Positions 27,501 through 34,821 of a DNA stretch of 64,000 bases are shown piece by piece. Under the pieces are notes generated by a model, which searched no databases, was not told the DNA's origin, and saw only the letters and a program-made list of their open reading frames with translations. The position numbers were made by a program, and so were the translations under genes. Positions within the stretch are counted from its first letter, which is position 1; each line of letters starts with the position of its first letter. The stretch is from a candidate division TM6 bacterium GW2011_GWF2_37_49 (GTDB taxonomy: Bacteria; Babelota; Babeliae; Babelales; RVW-14), in NCBI GenBank assembly GCA_000989955.1, contig LBTE01000006.1, forward strand, positions 1 to 64,000. The letters are read 5' to 3'.

Positions 27501-29012
27501 CGAACAAAACTAAAAATGGATACGTCTTTAAAAACAGAATTGCGAAGAGCGTTGTTTGAATTTTATTTTGCACGAGGTATAATGCTTGCATCTGGTGATG
27601 AGGCATCAGATGGATTTTTAAGCACTCACTTTACACATTTTGAAAGCGAAATATCAGATATTGCGCAGTTAAGGCTTGGTGATGTAACATTCATAGATTT
27701 TCAGGCTTTTTATAATGCCTTTTTACACGAACAAGCAACTTCTAAAAAATTGACAGATAAAGACTTTTTTGATTTTTATCAATCGCTTTGGATTGAGTCG
27801 TCAGTAAAAGCTCCAAGATGTCTGCATGAATTCATTGAACTAGAAATTAATGAGCCGCAATCATTTTACAACCAGCTTACGAGAGAAAAGAATGCAGCTG
27901 AGGCGCAATCAGAATCAGAATTTACTAAATTCATTAAAAATAGGCAGTTAAAATATCTTTCAGATCATACCAAATTAAATGTAAGTGATGAAGAATATCA
28001 GGAGCTTTCAAAAGAATTTTTAGAAGCTGCAGGCGGCACTCATCAGTCATGGGTAGCATTCAGAAATCAAAAAATATTAATTTTTGAAAACATGATCCAT
28101 GATTTAACAAAAAACGCTACTTCCTCGATGATTCCGCAATACATTTCGCAATTCTATGAAAAAGTAATAACTCCATGGTTTACCAAAAAATTTAAAAAAT
28201 CAGAGCCTAAATTTAAAAACTTTTCGGATTTAACAGAGGCCGAGCCACGATTTAAAACTGCAAAAATGTGTGCATATGAGCAGTCTATTGTCGCTGCTGC
28301 AGTAAAAAATATTGGAGCAGGATATGTTGCGGGAGACAAAGAGTTCGATGCAATTAAAGAGTTTTTTGCAAGCGGTGGAGTAAAAGCCTTTTTGGATACT
28401 ATATTACAACGGTACACTGCTTGTTTTTTCCAAAGTTTAAACATCACAGATAAGGCCCCATCGACGGCTTATTTTGCATATGAAGAAAAAGAACTCAGGG
28501 GATACTATAATCACAGTGGATATGGACAAAGTAAAATAGTGATTAATTTAAAGTATTGTAAATTCTCTGAGCTTTTAGAGTTTGCAGTATCTTTATTTAG
28601 ATTTTGTAGTGGAAAAGAAGATAGTCTAAAAAGAGTTATGAAGACAACGTTGTATCAAGATATTTTTGATGAAACGATGAAGGGTGGCAATATTTCTCTT
28701 TTAACACATGAACTTGAACATGCACGCCGTGATGATTCAACTTGTCATGGAGCTCACACGGATGGCCAAACACCAGATGGGCAGCGCGTAAACTTCAATG
28801 CCTGCGCAAGGGCTTGGATGGCCAAAGCTGTTGAAGGCGGTTTTAAGGATGAATGGTATAAATTCGTATGTGCTGCGAGTACAAAGGCAGCTGCTAAGTT
28901 TAAAGAATTTTTAACTGAGGATTCCAAGCAAAAAGAATGGAATGAATTTTTGTCTGCATTTAAAGAGCTTGAAAAAATAAGACCGAATATAGCCAAAGAA
29001 ATTGGTTTTTAG
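21519..29012 (+). CDS. Giant exported protein: RING-like cluster, two GHKL ATPase-like modules, HELEH motif
   Basis: A 2,497-residue protein of no named family. The start at 21519 follows GAGGG and opens directly into a signal peptide (hydrophobic to about residue 27); the earlier in-frame ATG lies in repeat DNA. Domains in order: (1) a Cys/His cluster, C76-x2-C79-H80, then H143-x-C145-H146-x2-C149 and C175-P, like a RING or treble-clef finger. (2) A first GHKL-like module with N354-x2-D357-A and GKFGMGF (366-372), then a TGTLISI strand; the usual DxGxG box is not visible. (3) A long helical region to about 1650 without recognisable motifs. (4) A second module with the full GHKL order: E1671-x3-N1675-x2-D1678, D1737-HVGF, G1764-NVGDMGNG-T1773 and FFGT (to 1836). 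(5) The C-terminal metallopeptidase-type motif H2397-ELE-H2401 followed by CHGAHTD. Such ATPase folds occur in Hsp90, MORC, MutL and sacsin. An exported chaperone-like or host-directed enzyme is my inference. Confidence 0.85.
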   Translation: MKLRFNFLCLSILVIFFSNSNLKICAMEDLKTQHKSAAAESLQSSKTLSQNVQDKALALYKHLKAKTVGESVDVECLVCHEKAKVEGKNFINGVNHLLRLWATKELSGSDEKNWWLGLHTIGLTGKDRFSNLMKWVWSGYVGHPCHLACMAKLYMDKVIVSTTPIPETEIENFMCPAKDKALNLQEIGIIQHFLDIATPDWSNGKESFYSIQARALKRKKFSLQASIPVPSTEEPVEDGSGTGASVVESFSSLKLAGQVKSSVAKDHLAEFVGFQRIAEAISQGKERICASEDLATFLAAQSDFGTFQQFLGNPEMGMEAPNQIRDEIARRWIRNAAARVFNRLLRSFLELEVNACDATNPGPSVGKFGMGFLSILQMLGYEPTKGVKIVIQTKPRPDEYMKEPFPYQITIEILGLSELEVRGLPKEKRMSKTDKQIKRQEAWQSIDFSKDFDISVKFEKLPADAELIRRLGNNPTGTLISITPNVGIFSKEDLAELTAYTHYLDFYEPVATNLNGDLGKPIGGIAGAPQIFVNLTPDKLEVLDAGTGISLYVALFKLFIPSSSTKTTTGLIYAREQMRNAKVEDAVVRPVELVDFQGKTDTKSHFLITVNGVVAIDVAMEQDIKLGEETKDLLVRLPQAAQLTLARDELVMAHCVEHENDRDTNMRGKGPEEAFLNRVIDKTIAGCIEGIIPSNMLQNLCAGLKCWEKQTSNLYIKDRFSTYLCDQLSKKLSNKVVAAPSEFMKKFAPEKLGAEQPGFTPISLDEEMAGYNYAPLEDQLKEHFAKQVDASGSVASQLQQAGLGQKLIDGMNVFFVSSGPDGLVAPGEISKLGLKNSIFVPQQLLADVATKDIVSAKKYLVNKIATRFIDQDFSSQAEDDVIIVFTNATDFLHPESWDRVNFYKSFRANNLHDSEGVFFDKFYDAFTKNFRVAPIELKYPAWFRLYSINIADMNTKDLNIADMNTKDLARKFIFTISEGSKIAYEFFLGETHTNYLKNMYKFLNENNENIAKILIKKNRNLFLMPQMYKRAPQLLNFSIKLSDDVNPCVYFHYPEFYDKGDDFHCPFLPFKIENYAMSHYSLIYFLESLKCASFLYDDKTASFFLSEADSIEQLDKYLKENGFDFYAQREKVNNQTFYNAVNFLIDTAKKENAFFKPFPSADVINLHLNKLLNFFEIRNEADFSNQQKVIYFGGEKIWPINQKSLDSLEKLIWYLTLVVDKECIKLTKWREYYLPAYIGVLAEVLKYQPDDQFSQRMRGLAQGLLDGSKRLVFVGMKGVSEEEYLRIKDTIKKDLPHLVATEAILEKNFDGLSVIKALTPISGLVASVDPESKIDVLTNFKYRVATIIENYMNIPDSKIPFVYGGQGEKIKAQNSLPEMDDGQFKYLCDALASTGQQHLLKRLLDLTVDDLMERADERYQESDLVGKALYVPNVLFNSPLSILSNLLAALKPYNLDYALDVVKTIIENSTNEKELLFTVNLLMQEVNLKILQEKTAEKQKDLVGAVKFICKKFIPEKIDKESILDAFEKCRKMQSVGDKIEYFTKKQEVRLISDYLKNVLDPGQMTETRLVVNNEFFEGQLNIDDLMQLAQSSNVPTNPFIDVGAVLEFSLKQLINAHVAGQGIVDLLKDNDLDAARPIIRKSNKSFDIGKITQSVEFGSEREPIHATLIECLQNSVDVVRGFIEDHQKGQAAASMAKRIELLGEPEAINQLGKIEYTLELMRINREKASFCLTIVDHVGFPSLKQFLTDFMLPDYSSKSPELGNVGDMGNGTFKIYQHATKVLLLTRMILDPNKVYLLMIRPMRSATTNLIEDLSWDCFDVSQIIEKTNPNFFGTSFKIIFEKKDKIDSQSDYLSTKNFLLECMSSVDVDLDLVDEGKLKLLLKEPGRITQLNQITPNKLYVHPFQKMLPGAQSVFKRKNKRVIKDISTHPIFKISKRPNKYMQSYLTTGGIPFKALGSILEAEKLLPPDFAANLRYGHVVDIALNTYEPVQSRTKLKMDTSLKTELRRALFEFYFARGIMLASGDEASDGFLSTHFTHFESEISDIAQLRLGDVTFIDFQAFYNAFLHEQATSKKLTDKDFFDFYQSLWIESSVKAPRCLHEFIELEINEPQSFYNQLTREKNAAEAQSESEFTKFIKNRQLKYLSDHTKLNVSDEEYQELSKEFLEAAGGTHQSWVAFRNQKILIFENMIHDLTKNATSSMIPQYISQFYEKVITPWFTKKFKKSEPKFKNFSDLTEAEPRFKTAKMCAYEQSIVAAAVKNIGAGYVAGDKEFDAIKEFFASGGVKAFLDTILQRYTACFFQSLNITDKAPSTAYFAYEEKELRGYYNHSGYGQSKIVINLKYCKFSELLEFAVSLFRFCSGKEDSLKRVMKTTLYQDIFDETMKGGNISLLTHELEHARRDDSTCHGAHTDGQTPDGQRVNFNACARAWMAKAVEGGFKDEWYKFVCAASTKAAAKFKEFLTEDSKQKEWNEFLSAFKELEKIRPNIAKEIGF
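24363..24422 (+). repeat. 30-bp tandem duplication inside the giant gene
   Basis: Two identical 30-bp units (24363-24392 and 24393-24422) encode the ten residues NIADMNTKDL twice, in frame. The identity at every base indicates a recent slippage or duplication event in the linker between the two ATPase-like modules. Confidence 0.97.
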
Positions 29013-29063
29013 CACATTGATTGCGCAACATACAAGTACTCTGGACAGATGCATAAAGTATGA

Positions 29064-29290
29064 AATTGGTTGTAAATATACGATTGGAAGCTAGCTGTAA
29101 ATGACAGGGGCATTTTTCCTTATTTTGAAAATTTTAATTCGGCAAGCCCCATCCAATCGCATGTTGCTGGCGGGGTTTAAAAAATTATAAATTTCTTGGC
29201 AGAGTCGATGAATAGCCGCATGCGAGAAGTCATAGTCGATGTATCAGTCTGCCTATGCATGTTTTGGAATGGCGCAATGTTTTGTAGATT
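29064..29290 (-). repeat. Dispersed intergenic repeat A, copy 5
   Basis: Occupies the gap after the giant gene. It shares its whole length with the 38.1-kb copy, including the flank TTGTAAAT.TACGATTGGAA, and about 180 bp with the 16.5-kb copy. The rest of the 421-bp gap holds a TTAGGTTA end resembling a terminal inverted repeat of repeat B (29329-29339) and the tRNA promoter. Confidence 0.88.
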
Positions 29291-29367
29291 TTAAAATTAG
29301 AATAGGTATTATTTGTTACAGTGCCATAACTTAGGTTATTTTACAGTCGCGACATTTTTAAATTGTG

Positions 29368-29396
29368 TTGACAGATCCGCTTAATTTACTTGCTAT
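29368..29396 (+). promoter_or_regulatory. Candidate tRNA promoter
   Basis: A perfect TTGACA box (29368-29373) is followed after 17 bases by TGCTAT (29391-29396). It is placed so that transcription would start about 30 bases before the mature 5' end of tRNA-Ala. Confidence 0.55.
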
Positions 29397-29433
29397 TTTT
29401 ATTTGTTTGCGTAAACTTTAATCTATAAAATTT

Positions 29434-29509
29434 GGGGCTATAGCTCAGTTGGTAGAGCGCATGAATGGCATTCATGAGGTCACCGGTTCGACCCCGGTTA
29501 GCTCCACCA
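29434..29509 (+). tRNA. tRNA-Ala (anticodon GGC)
   Basis: A complete cloverleaf of 76 bases: acceptor stem GGGGCTA/TAGCTCC, D arm GCTCAGTTGGTAGAGC, anticodon stem CATGA/TCATG around ATGGCAT, and T arm CCGGTTCGACCCCGG. The G3-T70 wobble in the acceptor stem is the identity element of alanine tRNAs and agrees with the GGC anticodon. CCA is encoded. Confidence 0.97.
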
Positions 29510-29647
29510 GTTCTAACTCTAAAGCCCTATCATTATAAGAATATCAATGTGTTTTATCTCTTGATCTTTTTAACAAAATTGAAGTTTCATGATACACTCA
29601 AAGAATGAATTGAGAAAATATTAGGCTAGTTCTGAAAGAATGCATTT

Positions 29648-29977
29648 ATGCATACATTTGGATATGTTGATTACATTGTCGACATGTTATCACCACTCAA
29701 GAATATCAGGGTTAAAAGAATGTTCAGTGGATATGGCTTATACTCAGGCTCAAAATTCTTTGCACTCATTTTGAGTGATGTTTTGTATTTCAAAGTTGTG
29801 GAACATGAACGGTCTATTTATCAATTGCATGGCTCACAACCTTTTACTTACACAAAAAAAACTGGGCAACGAATTGCTTTGAGCTATTGGCAGGTTCCGG
29901 CAGACATCATTGAAAATCAAACAAAACTTATTGCTTGGGCCGAAAGAGCATTAAAAACGGCAGAACCATCTCATTGA
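29648..29977 (+). CDS. TfoX N-terminal domain protein
   Basis: A 109-residue protein consisting of a single TfoX_N domain. The pattern VDMLSPLKNIRVKRMFSGYGLYSGSKFFALILSDVLYFKV is typical (MFGGxGLYxxGxFFALI in the family). TfoX-like proteins include competence regulators, but single-domain versions like this one are common and uncharacterised. No competence regulon is visible beside it. It stands alone between tRNA-Ala and an exported protein. Confidence 0.82.
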   Translation: MHTFGYVDYIVDMLSPLKNIRVKRMFSGYGLYSGSKFFALILSDVLYFKVVEHERSIYQLHGSQPFTYTKKTGQRIALSYWQVPADIIENQTKLIAWAERALKTAEPSH

Positions 29978-30133
29978 AATAAGACATGAATCGTTTTTCT
30001 CCTTAAAATTGATTTTTTGAGTCTGTCGCTGATAATAAAGTTAAATTCTTGAATTATTTACTTTTAGCATTTGTTTTTTGTAGGTTAAGGTTGGGGAAAG
30101 TTCTTATTGCGAATTAATTTGAAGGAGAATCTT

Positions 30134-30571
30134 ATGAGTGTAAAAAGTATGATTTTATCTTTTTTGTTAACAACTTTGCTTGTCAGTAGTGCTTTTGGCG
30201 CAGAAATAAAAATTTTTATAAAAAATAATGCTTCTGCGACACAAATTTCTGACATCATAATTTTGGGAAGAAAGAACGGGGGAAATGGGGAGTGGACAAC
30301 TGTGTGGGGTGGACAAAAAAGTAGTCGACCTGCAAAAGATGCTAGTTTCGGTTACGGAGAATTAAGAAAGTTTGTTTTTAAAAATACTGGTTTTGCTGAA
30401 TATCAGATAAGATACACTGTAAAACAGGGAGAATTGAACCTTGTTGAAAATTATTGGACTGGTAGTTTAAGCAATGGCAGCATCTTTGTTATGACAAGTG
30501 ATGGAGGTGTATGCAGTTTAGAAAAACAATCAGTAGAGGCTCCGATAGATGGGTTTAATAGCGCTTCGTAA
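30134..30571 (+). CDS. Small exported beta-rich protein, unknown function
   Basis: A 145-residue protein with a strong AAGGAG site and a classical signal peptide (cleavage after SSAFG near residue 22). The mature domain of about 120 residues alternates hydrophobic and polar residues (IKIFIKNN..., YQIRYTVKQGELNLVENYWTG...), which suggests a beta sandwich. It contains one Cys near the end (GGVCSLE). No family is recognised. A terminator follows, so it is probably a single-gene unit. The upstream in-frame start at 30107 lacks a ribosome site. Confidence 0.75.
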   Translation: MSVKSMILSFLLTTLLVSSAFGAEIKIFIKNNASATQISDIIILGRKNGGNGEWTTVWGGQKSSRPAKDASFGYGELRKFVFKNTGFAEYQIRYTVKQGELNLVENYWTGSLSNGSIFVMTSDGGVCSLEKQSVEAPIDGFNSAS

Positions 30572-30598
30572 AGCAGGATACGCGTTATTGATTTTAAA

Positions 30599-30634
30599 TA
30601 AAAAAGGCCTTGCTTAAAGCTGGGCCTTTTTTTA
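30599..30634 (+). terminator. Intrinsic terminator
   Basis: An AAAAAGGCC stem pairs with GGCCTTTTT around a 13-base loop and is followed by a T run. It ends the small exported-protein gene. Because of the A/T-symmetric flanks it could also work on the other strand. Confidence 0.8.
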
Positions 30635-30687
30635 TTGTGTTGATAAAATCTTTACTTGTGTTTTTATAAAACGAAAACGAGGCTTTT

Positions 30688-31392
30688 ATGTATGAACAGA
30701 ATGATAAGTTTATAATTTTTTTTGGGAACTCCCAGTCGTGCAATGTAGATTACAAGTCGTTTGCATTTGAGGGGTTTTGTCAGGATTTTGCACACAAGCA
30801 TAATTTGGATAAAATGCTTTTTAACAAACAGGTGCACGGAGCCAATGGCTTTTTGGTTAACTCTGTAAAACTTGTTCAAGATTTCAAAAATATTGAGACC
30901 GAGGGAGATTTTTTAATTACTGATCAAGAGCATGTTGGGATAGGTATTTTGACTGCTGATTGCTTGCCGATTTTTTTTTATGATCCCAAAAACCACGTGG
31001 CAGCTTCCATCCATGCTGGCTGGAAGAGTTCTGTTTTAGATATTTGCAAGGCTACGTTCAATGAAATGAATAAAAAATATGGAACAGTTGCACAAGATTT
31101 ATTGATTTATTTTGGGCCCAGCGCTAAGCCTTGCTGTTACCAAGTTCAACCAAATTTTATGTTAAATTTAAAAAAATTTTCTTTTCAAAATCAAGTTATT
31201 CAGGTTCGTGGTCAAGACCTGTTTTTTGACAATGTTTTATTTAACAAACTTTTAATGCAGAATTTTGGCGTAGATCCACAAAAAATAAACTGCGACTATA
31301 ATTTTTGTACAATTTGTAATCGCAGTTTTCATTCTTATCGAAGAGATTCTCATACTCGCTCGCGTCAAATTTCTTTTATTGCTCTAGTTTAA
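30688..31392 (+). CDS. pgeF: Multicopper-type purine nucleoside phosphorylase / polyphenol oxidase family (YfiH, PgeF)
   Basis: A 234-residue YfiH/LACC1-family protein. Members cleave purine nucleosides with phosphate and help keep the peptidoglycan peptide correct. The zinc site is made by a His in KQVHGANG, a Cys in TADCLPIFFYD and a His in ASIHAGWKS; all three are present. The C-terminal half has YFGPSAKPCCYQV and SYRRD. For a cell with nucleotide import, a purine-salvage role would fit, but that is inference. Its stop codon lies inside the terminal inverted repeat of repeat B. Confidence 0.9.
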   Translation: MYEQNDKFIIFFGNSQSCNVDYKSFAFEGFCQDFAHKHNLDKMLFNKQVHGANGFLVNSVKLVQDFKNIETEGDFLITDQEHVGIGILTADCLPIFFYDPKNHVAASIHAGWKSSVLDICKATFNEMNKKYGTVAQDLLIYFGPSAKPCCYQVQPNFMLNLKKFSFQNQVIQVRGQDLFFDNVLFNKLLMQNFGVDPQKINCDYNFCTICNRSFHSYRRDSHTRSRQISFIALV

Positions 31393-31515
31393 CCTAAGTT
31401 GTGACCCTATAACAACTCATGCAATGTGCCAAAACAAAGCAGCAGACCTTTTTAATGATTTTGCCCCGGAGACGCTTTTTTTGCAATCTTAAATTAGGTC
31501 ACAACTTTGGGTTAA
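31389..31515. repeat. Repeat B, complete MITE-like copy
   Basis: About 127 bp bounded by TTAACCTAAGTTGTGACC on the left and, inverted, GGTCACAACTTTGGGTTAA on the right. No protein is encoded. The TTAA at each outer edge fits a TTAA-targeting element or an end palindrome. The left end contains the stop codon of pgeF, and the right end encodes the last residues and stop codon of the uracil-DNA glycosylase gene. Confidence 0.8.
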
Positions 31516-32199
31516 TTTATAAAGAATAGTTTTCATATCCTCCCAAACAAATCTCTTGGCGTCTGGATTGCGCAAAAGATAGGCCGGATGGTAAGTTGGC
31601 ATAACTAAAATATCTTTGAATTGCAAAAATTGGCCGCGGACTTTGGATATGCTAAACCCATCTCCCATAAGCCCTTGCAACGCAGTAGCACCCAACGCAC
31701 AAATAATTTTAGGCTTTATTATTTCAATTTCTTTAAAAAGTATTAAGTTTTTACAAGTTTCACTTTCAACTGGCAACGGAGCTCTGTTTTCGGGCGGGCG
31801 GCATTTTACGACATTGCTGATATAAACATCGTCACGGGTTAACTTCATAGCTTCAATTATTTTAGTCAAAAGCTGCCCTGCTCGGCCTACAAAAGGCTTT
31901 CCTTGCTTATCCTCATCTCGGCCTGGGCCCTCACCAATAAACATCAATTCTGCGTTTGGATTGCCAACGCCAAAAACAACTTGTTGGCGGCCTTGTATTG
32001 CAAGATTACATTTTGCACAGTTCGTACATTTTTGTTTAATGTCGTCAAGCATAGATTGGTTATTTTTGACGGATTGCTGCTTGTTTGTGCCTGTTACAGC
32101 AGATTTTGATGTATCGTTGTAAATAAAGCCTTTTGGCTGTGATTCAAGAAATTTAATATAATCTTTAGCCATTTTGTCAGGATTATCGTCTTGACACAT
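31489..32199 (-). CDS. udg: Uracil-DNA glycosylase, family 4 (iron-sulfur type)
   Basis: Removes uracil from DNA to start base-excision repair. The four cluster-binding cysteines of family 4 are seen as C61-x2-C64 and C133-x15-C149. The water-activating loop is [20 protein letters not shown] (residues 89-108) and the uracil-binding HPAYLLR segment is near the C-terminus. A Lys-rich 50-residue N-terminal extension precedes the fold, as in the SPO1 polymerase-like subgroup. The start is backed by AGGGG six bases upstream. The last residues (about CDLI) come from repeat B sequence. Confidence 0.93.
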   Translation of the reverse strand: MCQDDNPDKMAKDYIKFLESQPKGFIYNDTSKSAVTGTNKQQSVKNNQSMLDDIKQKCTNCAKCNLAIQGRQQVVFGVGNPNAELMFIGEGPGRDEDKQGKPFVGRAGQLLTKIIEAMKLTRDDVYISNVVKCRPPENRAPLPVESETCKNLILFKEIEIIKPKIICALGATALQGLMGDGFSISKVRGQFLQFKDILVMPTYHPAYLLRNPDAKRFVWEDMKTILYKLTQSCDLI

Positions 32200-32394
32200 C
32201 TTAGACCCCTAAAAATTCGAACATTAAACAATACATTATCGCACCATCGAATTATACTCAGTATGCTTAATTTTTTCACTAAATTTTTATTTTTAAAATT
32301 ACTAAAGTTTATTTATAAAAAAGATTTAGGATTTTGAGCTTTTTTGTAACTATTCAGGTGCCATCCTTTGAAAATAGGTGTTTCCCAAAAATAA

Positions 32395-32605
32395 AACAAT
32401 ACATCCGTCAAGCACATGATTTTTAAGGTCATACATCGAGTATGCCCTCTATTCTTTGGCACTGCATCGGACATGCAAAGATATTTATAATTTTTTAGAC
32501 CCCGCCGGCGAGCAGCGATTGGGTCGTGACTAGCGAATGATTTTTTAAAAAACTGCAAGAAGTGCCATCGGCTTTTATAGCCCGCTGCTGCTGCGTGTTA
32601 TATGC
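32395..32605 (+). repeat. Dispersed intergenic repeat A, copy 6
   Basis: Fills the divergent gap between udg and the PHP phosphatase (32200-32711). The core TTTTTTAGACCCCGCC is followed by a GCGATTGGGTC block, so GACCC pairs with GGGTC, and then CTAGCGAATGATTTTTT. A small hairpin, CATACATCGAGTATG, lies at its left. Translating upstream of the downstream gene's own start would run into this repeat. No other feature is seen in the gap. Confidence 0.8.
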
Positions 32606-32711
32606 CAGTCATTATATGCGACCAGATCGTGATTTTACAATATTCAAATGCGGTGATATACTTTTATTGTTAAATGAATTGGTTGAACGGGGCATGAAAT
32701 TAGGACTTATC

Positions 32712-33530
32712 ATGAATTTAAAATCAATTATTGATTGTCACTCACACAGTAATTACTCTGCTGATAGCCAAATGCTAGCGCATGATGGTGTAAGAAGTGC
32801 TCTTGGTGCTGGAATTGGCGGCCTTGCGTTTACAGATCATCTGGACATCGATTATCCAAACCGTGAATACAATTATACCTTTGATTTTGACCACCGTTCC
32901 AAATTTTTAGATGAGTTGCGCAATGAATTTTCCGGCAAAGCAAAAATTTTAAAGGGATTAGAATTAGGCTTCCAGCCACATATTATTGATCAAGCAGCTC
33001 AAATTGTTCAGATGAATGATTTTGACTTTGTGATAGGGTCTGTGCATGCTGTTGATGGATATACGTTGTCTGAAAATGCTGGATATTATCAAGGCAAAAA
33101 CAAGCAACAGGCATACTTGCGATATCTTGAAGAAGTTTATAATTCTGTTGTAGGTATGGACTGTTTTGATGTTATTGGACATATCGGTTATATTCGCAGA
33201 TACGCGCCTGACGAAGATAGGTCTCTTCAGTTCATTGATTATCGTGATGTTTTAGATATGATTTTGAAAAAAGTTGTCGACAAAGGCAAAGGAATAGAGG
33301 TCAACACATCAGGATATCATTACAAAGGACTAGGAACTCCGATTCCAAATTTTGATATAATCGAACGATACAAAGAGCTTGGCGGAGAGATGTTAACTAT
33401 AGGCTCCGATTCTCATCAAGCAAGATACGTTGGCAACTCATTTATGCCTGTCTTGCAACGATTAAAATCAATCGGCTTTAATTACGTAACGTATTTTGAA
33501 GAGCGTAAGCCAGTTTTTGTTAAGATTTAA
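32712..33530 (+). CDS. PHP-domain phosphatase, histidinol-phosphatase (HisJ) type
   Basis: A 272-residue PHP-fold metal-dependent phosphoesterase of the HisK/HisJ group. Metal ligands are visible in DCHSHSNYS (H10, H12), FTDHLDID, GLELGFQ, VIGSVHAVDG, DVIGHIGYIRR and IGSDSHQ. I start it at 32712, where AGGA lies six bases upstream; the frame is open further up, but that part is repeat A and not conserved. True histidinol-phosphatase would act in histidine synthesis. No other his gene is present in the window, so a different phosphoester may be the substrate. It overlaps the end of convergent trmB by 4 bases. Confidence 0.85.
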   Translation: MNLKSIIDCHSHSNYSADSQMLAHDGVRSALGAGIGGLAFTDHLDIDYPNREYNYTFDFDHRSKFLDELRNEFSGKAKILKGLELGFQPHIIDQAAQIVQMNDFDFVIGSVHAVDGYTLSENAGYYQGKNKQQAYLRYLEEVYNSVVGMDCFDVIGHIGYIRRYAPDEDRSLQFIDYRDVLDMILKKVVDKGKGIEVNTSGYHYKGLGTPIPNFDIIERYKELGGEMLTIGSDSHQARYVGNSFMPVLQRLKSIGFNYVTYFEERKPVFVKI

Positions 33531-34138
33531 AATTTATTTTTTAAGCAAAACGTAGCGAAAAAGGTCTGCCTATTCTTTTCTTTGCTGATTTCATTCCATC
33601 GAGTTTGATAATAATTTGTCCAAAATTCAGAATCTTCAAATCTTGTGAATTTTGCGTTTGCATCAAACGTTTGTACAATTTCTAGCCAAAGAAAATCAAC
33701 ATCGGTTGAAACATAAACCTTGCCATCTTTTTTGAGTTTTGTTTGAACTATCGCCAAGAAATCTTGATTGATCAGTCTGCGCTTGTGGTGCCTTGCTTTG
33801 CGCCATGGATCCGGATGAAATATAAAGATATTGTCCAAACTCTCATTTTCAAACATTTCTGCCAAACATACACTTCCATTGCCGTGCGTAAGATAAATAT
33901 TTTTTATATTATTTTGATTAACCCGTTCTTGCATCAAGTCGACGGTCTTTTTGCGTACATCTATTCCGACAACCAGCTGATCATTGTTTTCTAACGCATG
34001 GTTTATTATGAATGAGCTTTGGCCAAAGCCTACCTCGAAATCTATTTTACCGTTGAATTTTGAAAATACGCTGACAGCGTCGAGTTTTTCGAAGTGTTTA
34101 ATACAAGAAAGAGGATTTGTATGTGTTCTAATTCTCAT
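33527..34138 (-). CDS. trmB: tRNA (guanine-N7-)-methyltransferase
   Basis: Methylates G46 in the variable loop of tRNAs with S-adenosylmethionine. The SAM-binding strand EVGFGQSSFI and the family hallmark FHPDPWRKARHHKRRL are both clear, and VSTDVDFLWLEI follows near the C-terminus. The ATG at 34138 overlaps the upstream NUDIX stop by 11 bases; an earlier TTG at 34147 is possible but less likely. The length of 203 residues is typical for the short TrmB form. Confidence 0.95.
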   Translation of the reverse strand: MRIRTHTNPLSCIKHFEKLDAVSVFSKFNGKIDFEVGFGQSSFIINHALENNDQLVVGIDVRKKTVDLMQERVNQNNIKNIYLTHGNGSVCLAEMFENESLDNIFIFHPDPWRKARHHKRRLINQDFLAIVQTKLKKDGKVYVSTDVDFLWLEIVQTFDANAKFTRFEDSEFWTNYYQTRWNEISKEKNRQTFFATFCLKNKF

Positions 34139-34601
34139 TTGTATCAATGCTAAAATTTGTTTCGTGGTTGTTAAATTGTGACATCTTCCATTTAGTAACG
34201 TATTTAAGCAACAGTGGCTGAATTTGAGTGAACGATAATGCCGGCGGTAACTCTGAAAAGCCTTTTATTTCTTGTATTTCATCGGTCATTTGTATTTGCT
34301 TAAAAACCAGAACTGCAGCAAAAAATAGGCGTCCAAATTTGGTTTGTCCATCAATTGTTACAGAGTATTCGCTCACCGCAGTCAATTCAAATTCGCTAGC
34401 TCCAGTTTCTTCAAAAAGTTCGCGCCTTGCTGTTTTTTCGATATCCTCTCCAGATTCTCTTTTCCCGCCTGGAATCTCCCAGGTATCTCTTTTTTTATTT
34501 TTGCACCAAATCCACAAATTATCGTGTTTTGTACAAATCACTGCATAGATCAATTTATCGTCAGGTATTGAATTGAGTTTGTGAAAATTGACATTAATCA
34601 T
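34128..34601 (-). CDS. NUDIX hydrolase
   Basis: A 157-residue pyrophosphohydrolase. The full Nudix box is present as G-x5-E-x7-REL-x-EE-x-G in GGKRESGEDIEKTARRELFEETGA. The preceding KRDTWEIPGGKRE segment is typical of MutT-like enzymes that clean oxidised nucleotides or open nucleoside diphosphate derivatives. The substrate cannot be told. It is co-transcribed with trmB by overlap. Confidence 0.92.
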   Translation of the reverse strand: MINVNFHKLNSIPDDKLIYAVICTKHDNLWIWCKNKKRDTWEIPGGKRESGEDIEKTARRELFEETGASEFELTAVSEYSVTIDGQTKFGRLFFAAVLVFKQIQMTDEIQEIKGFSELPPALSFTQIQPLLLKYVTKWKMSQFNNHETNFSIDTNEN

Positions 34602-34821
34602 TAAATTTTCTTAAACAATGCTGGGGTATTTCGTTAAATTTTTTGGCATTTTAGCACAAAGAAATAAATAATCAAGAAGCATTTTAATCCAGCGTCTATT
34701 TTTGGGGTAAGTGAAAGATTAGCCATTTTTTTAGATTTGTATAAACTAACTAACTGTGATTTGAAAAATGTAATTTGATTTTGTATTTTCATTAAAGTTT
34801 TTGAGTATGAAAAGAGAAATT

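Noticed and set aside
32562-32711. Longer N-terminus of the PHP phosphatase
   Set aside because: The added residues come from repeat A, and AGGA at 32702 supports the later start.
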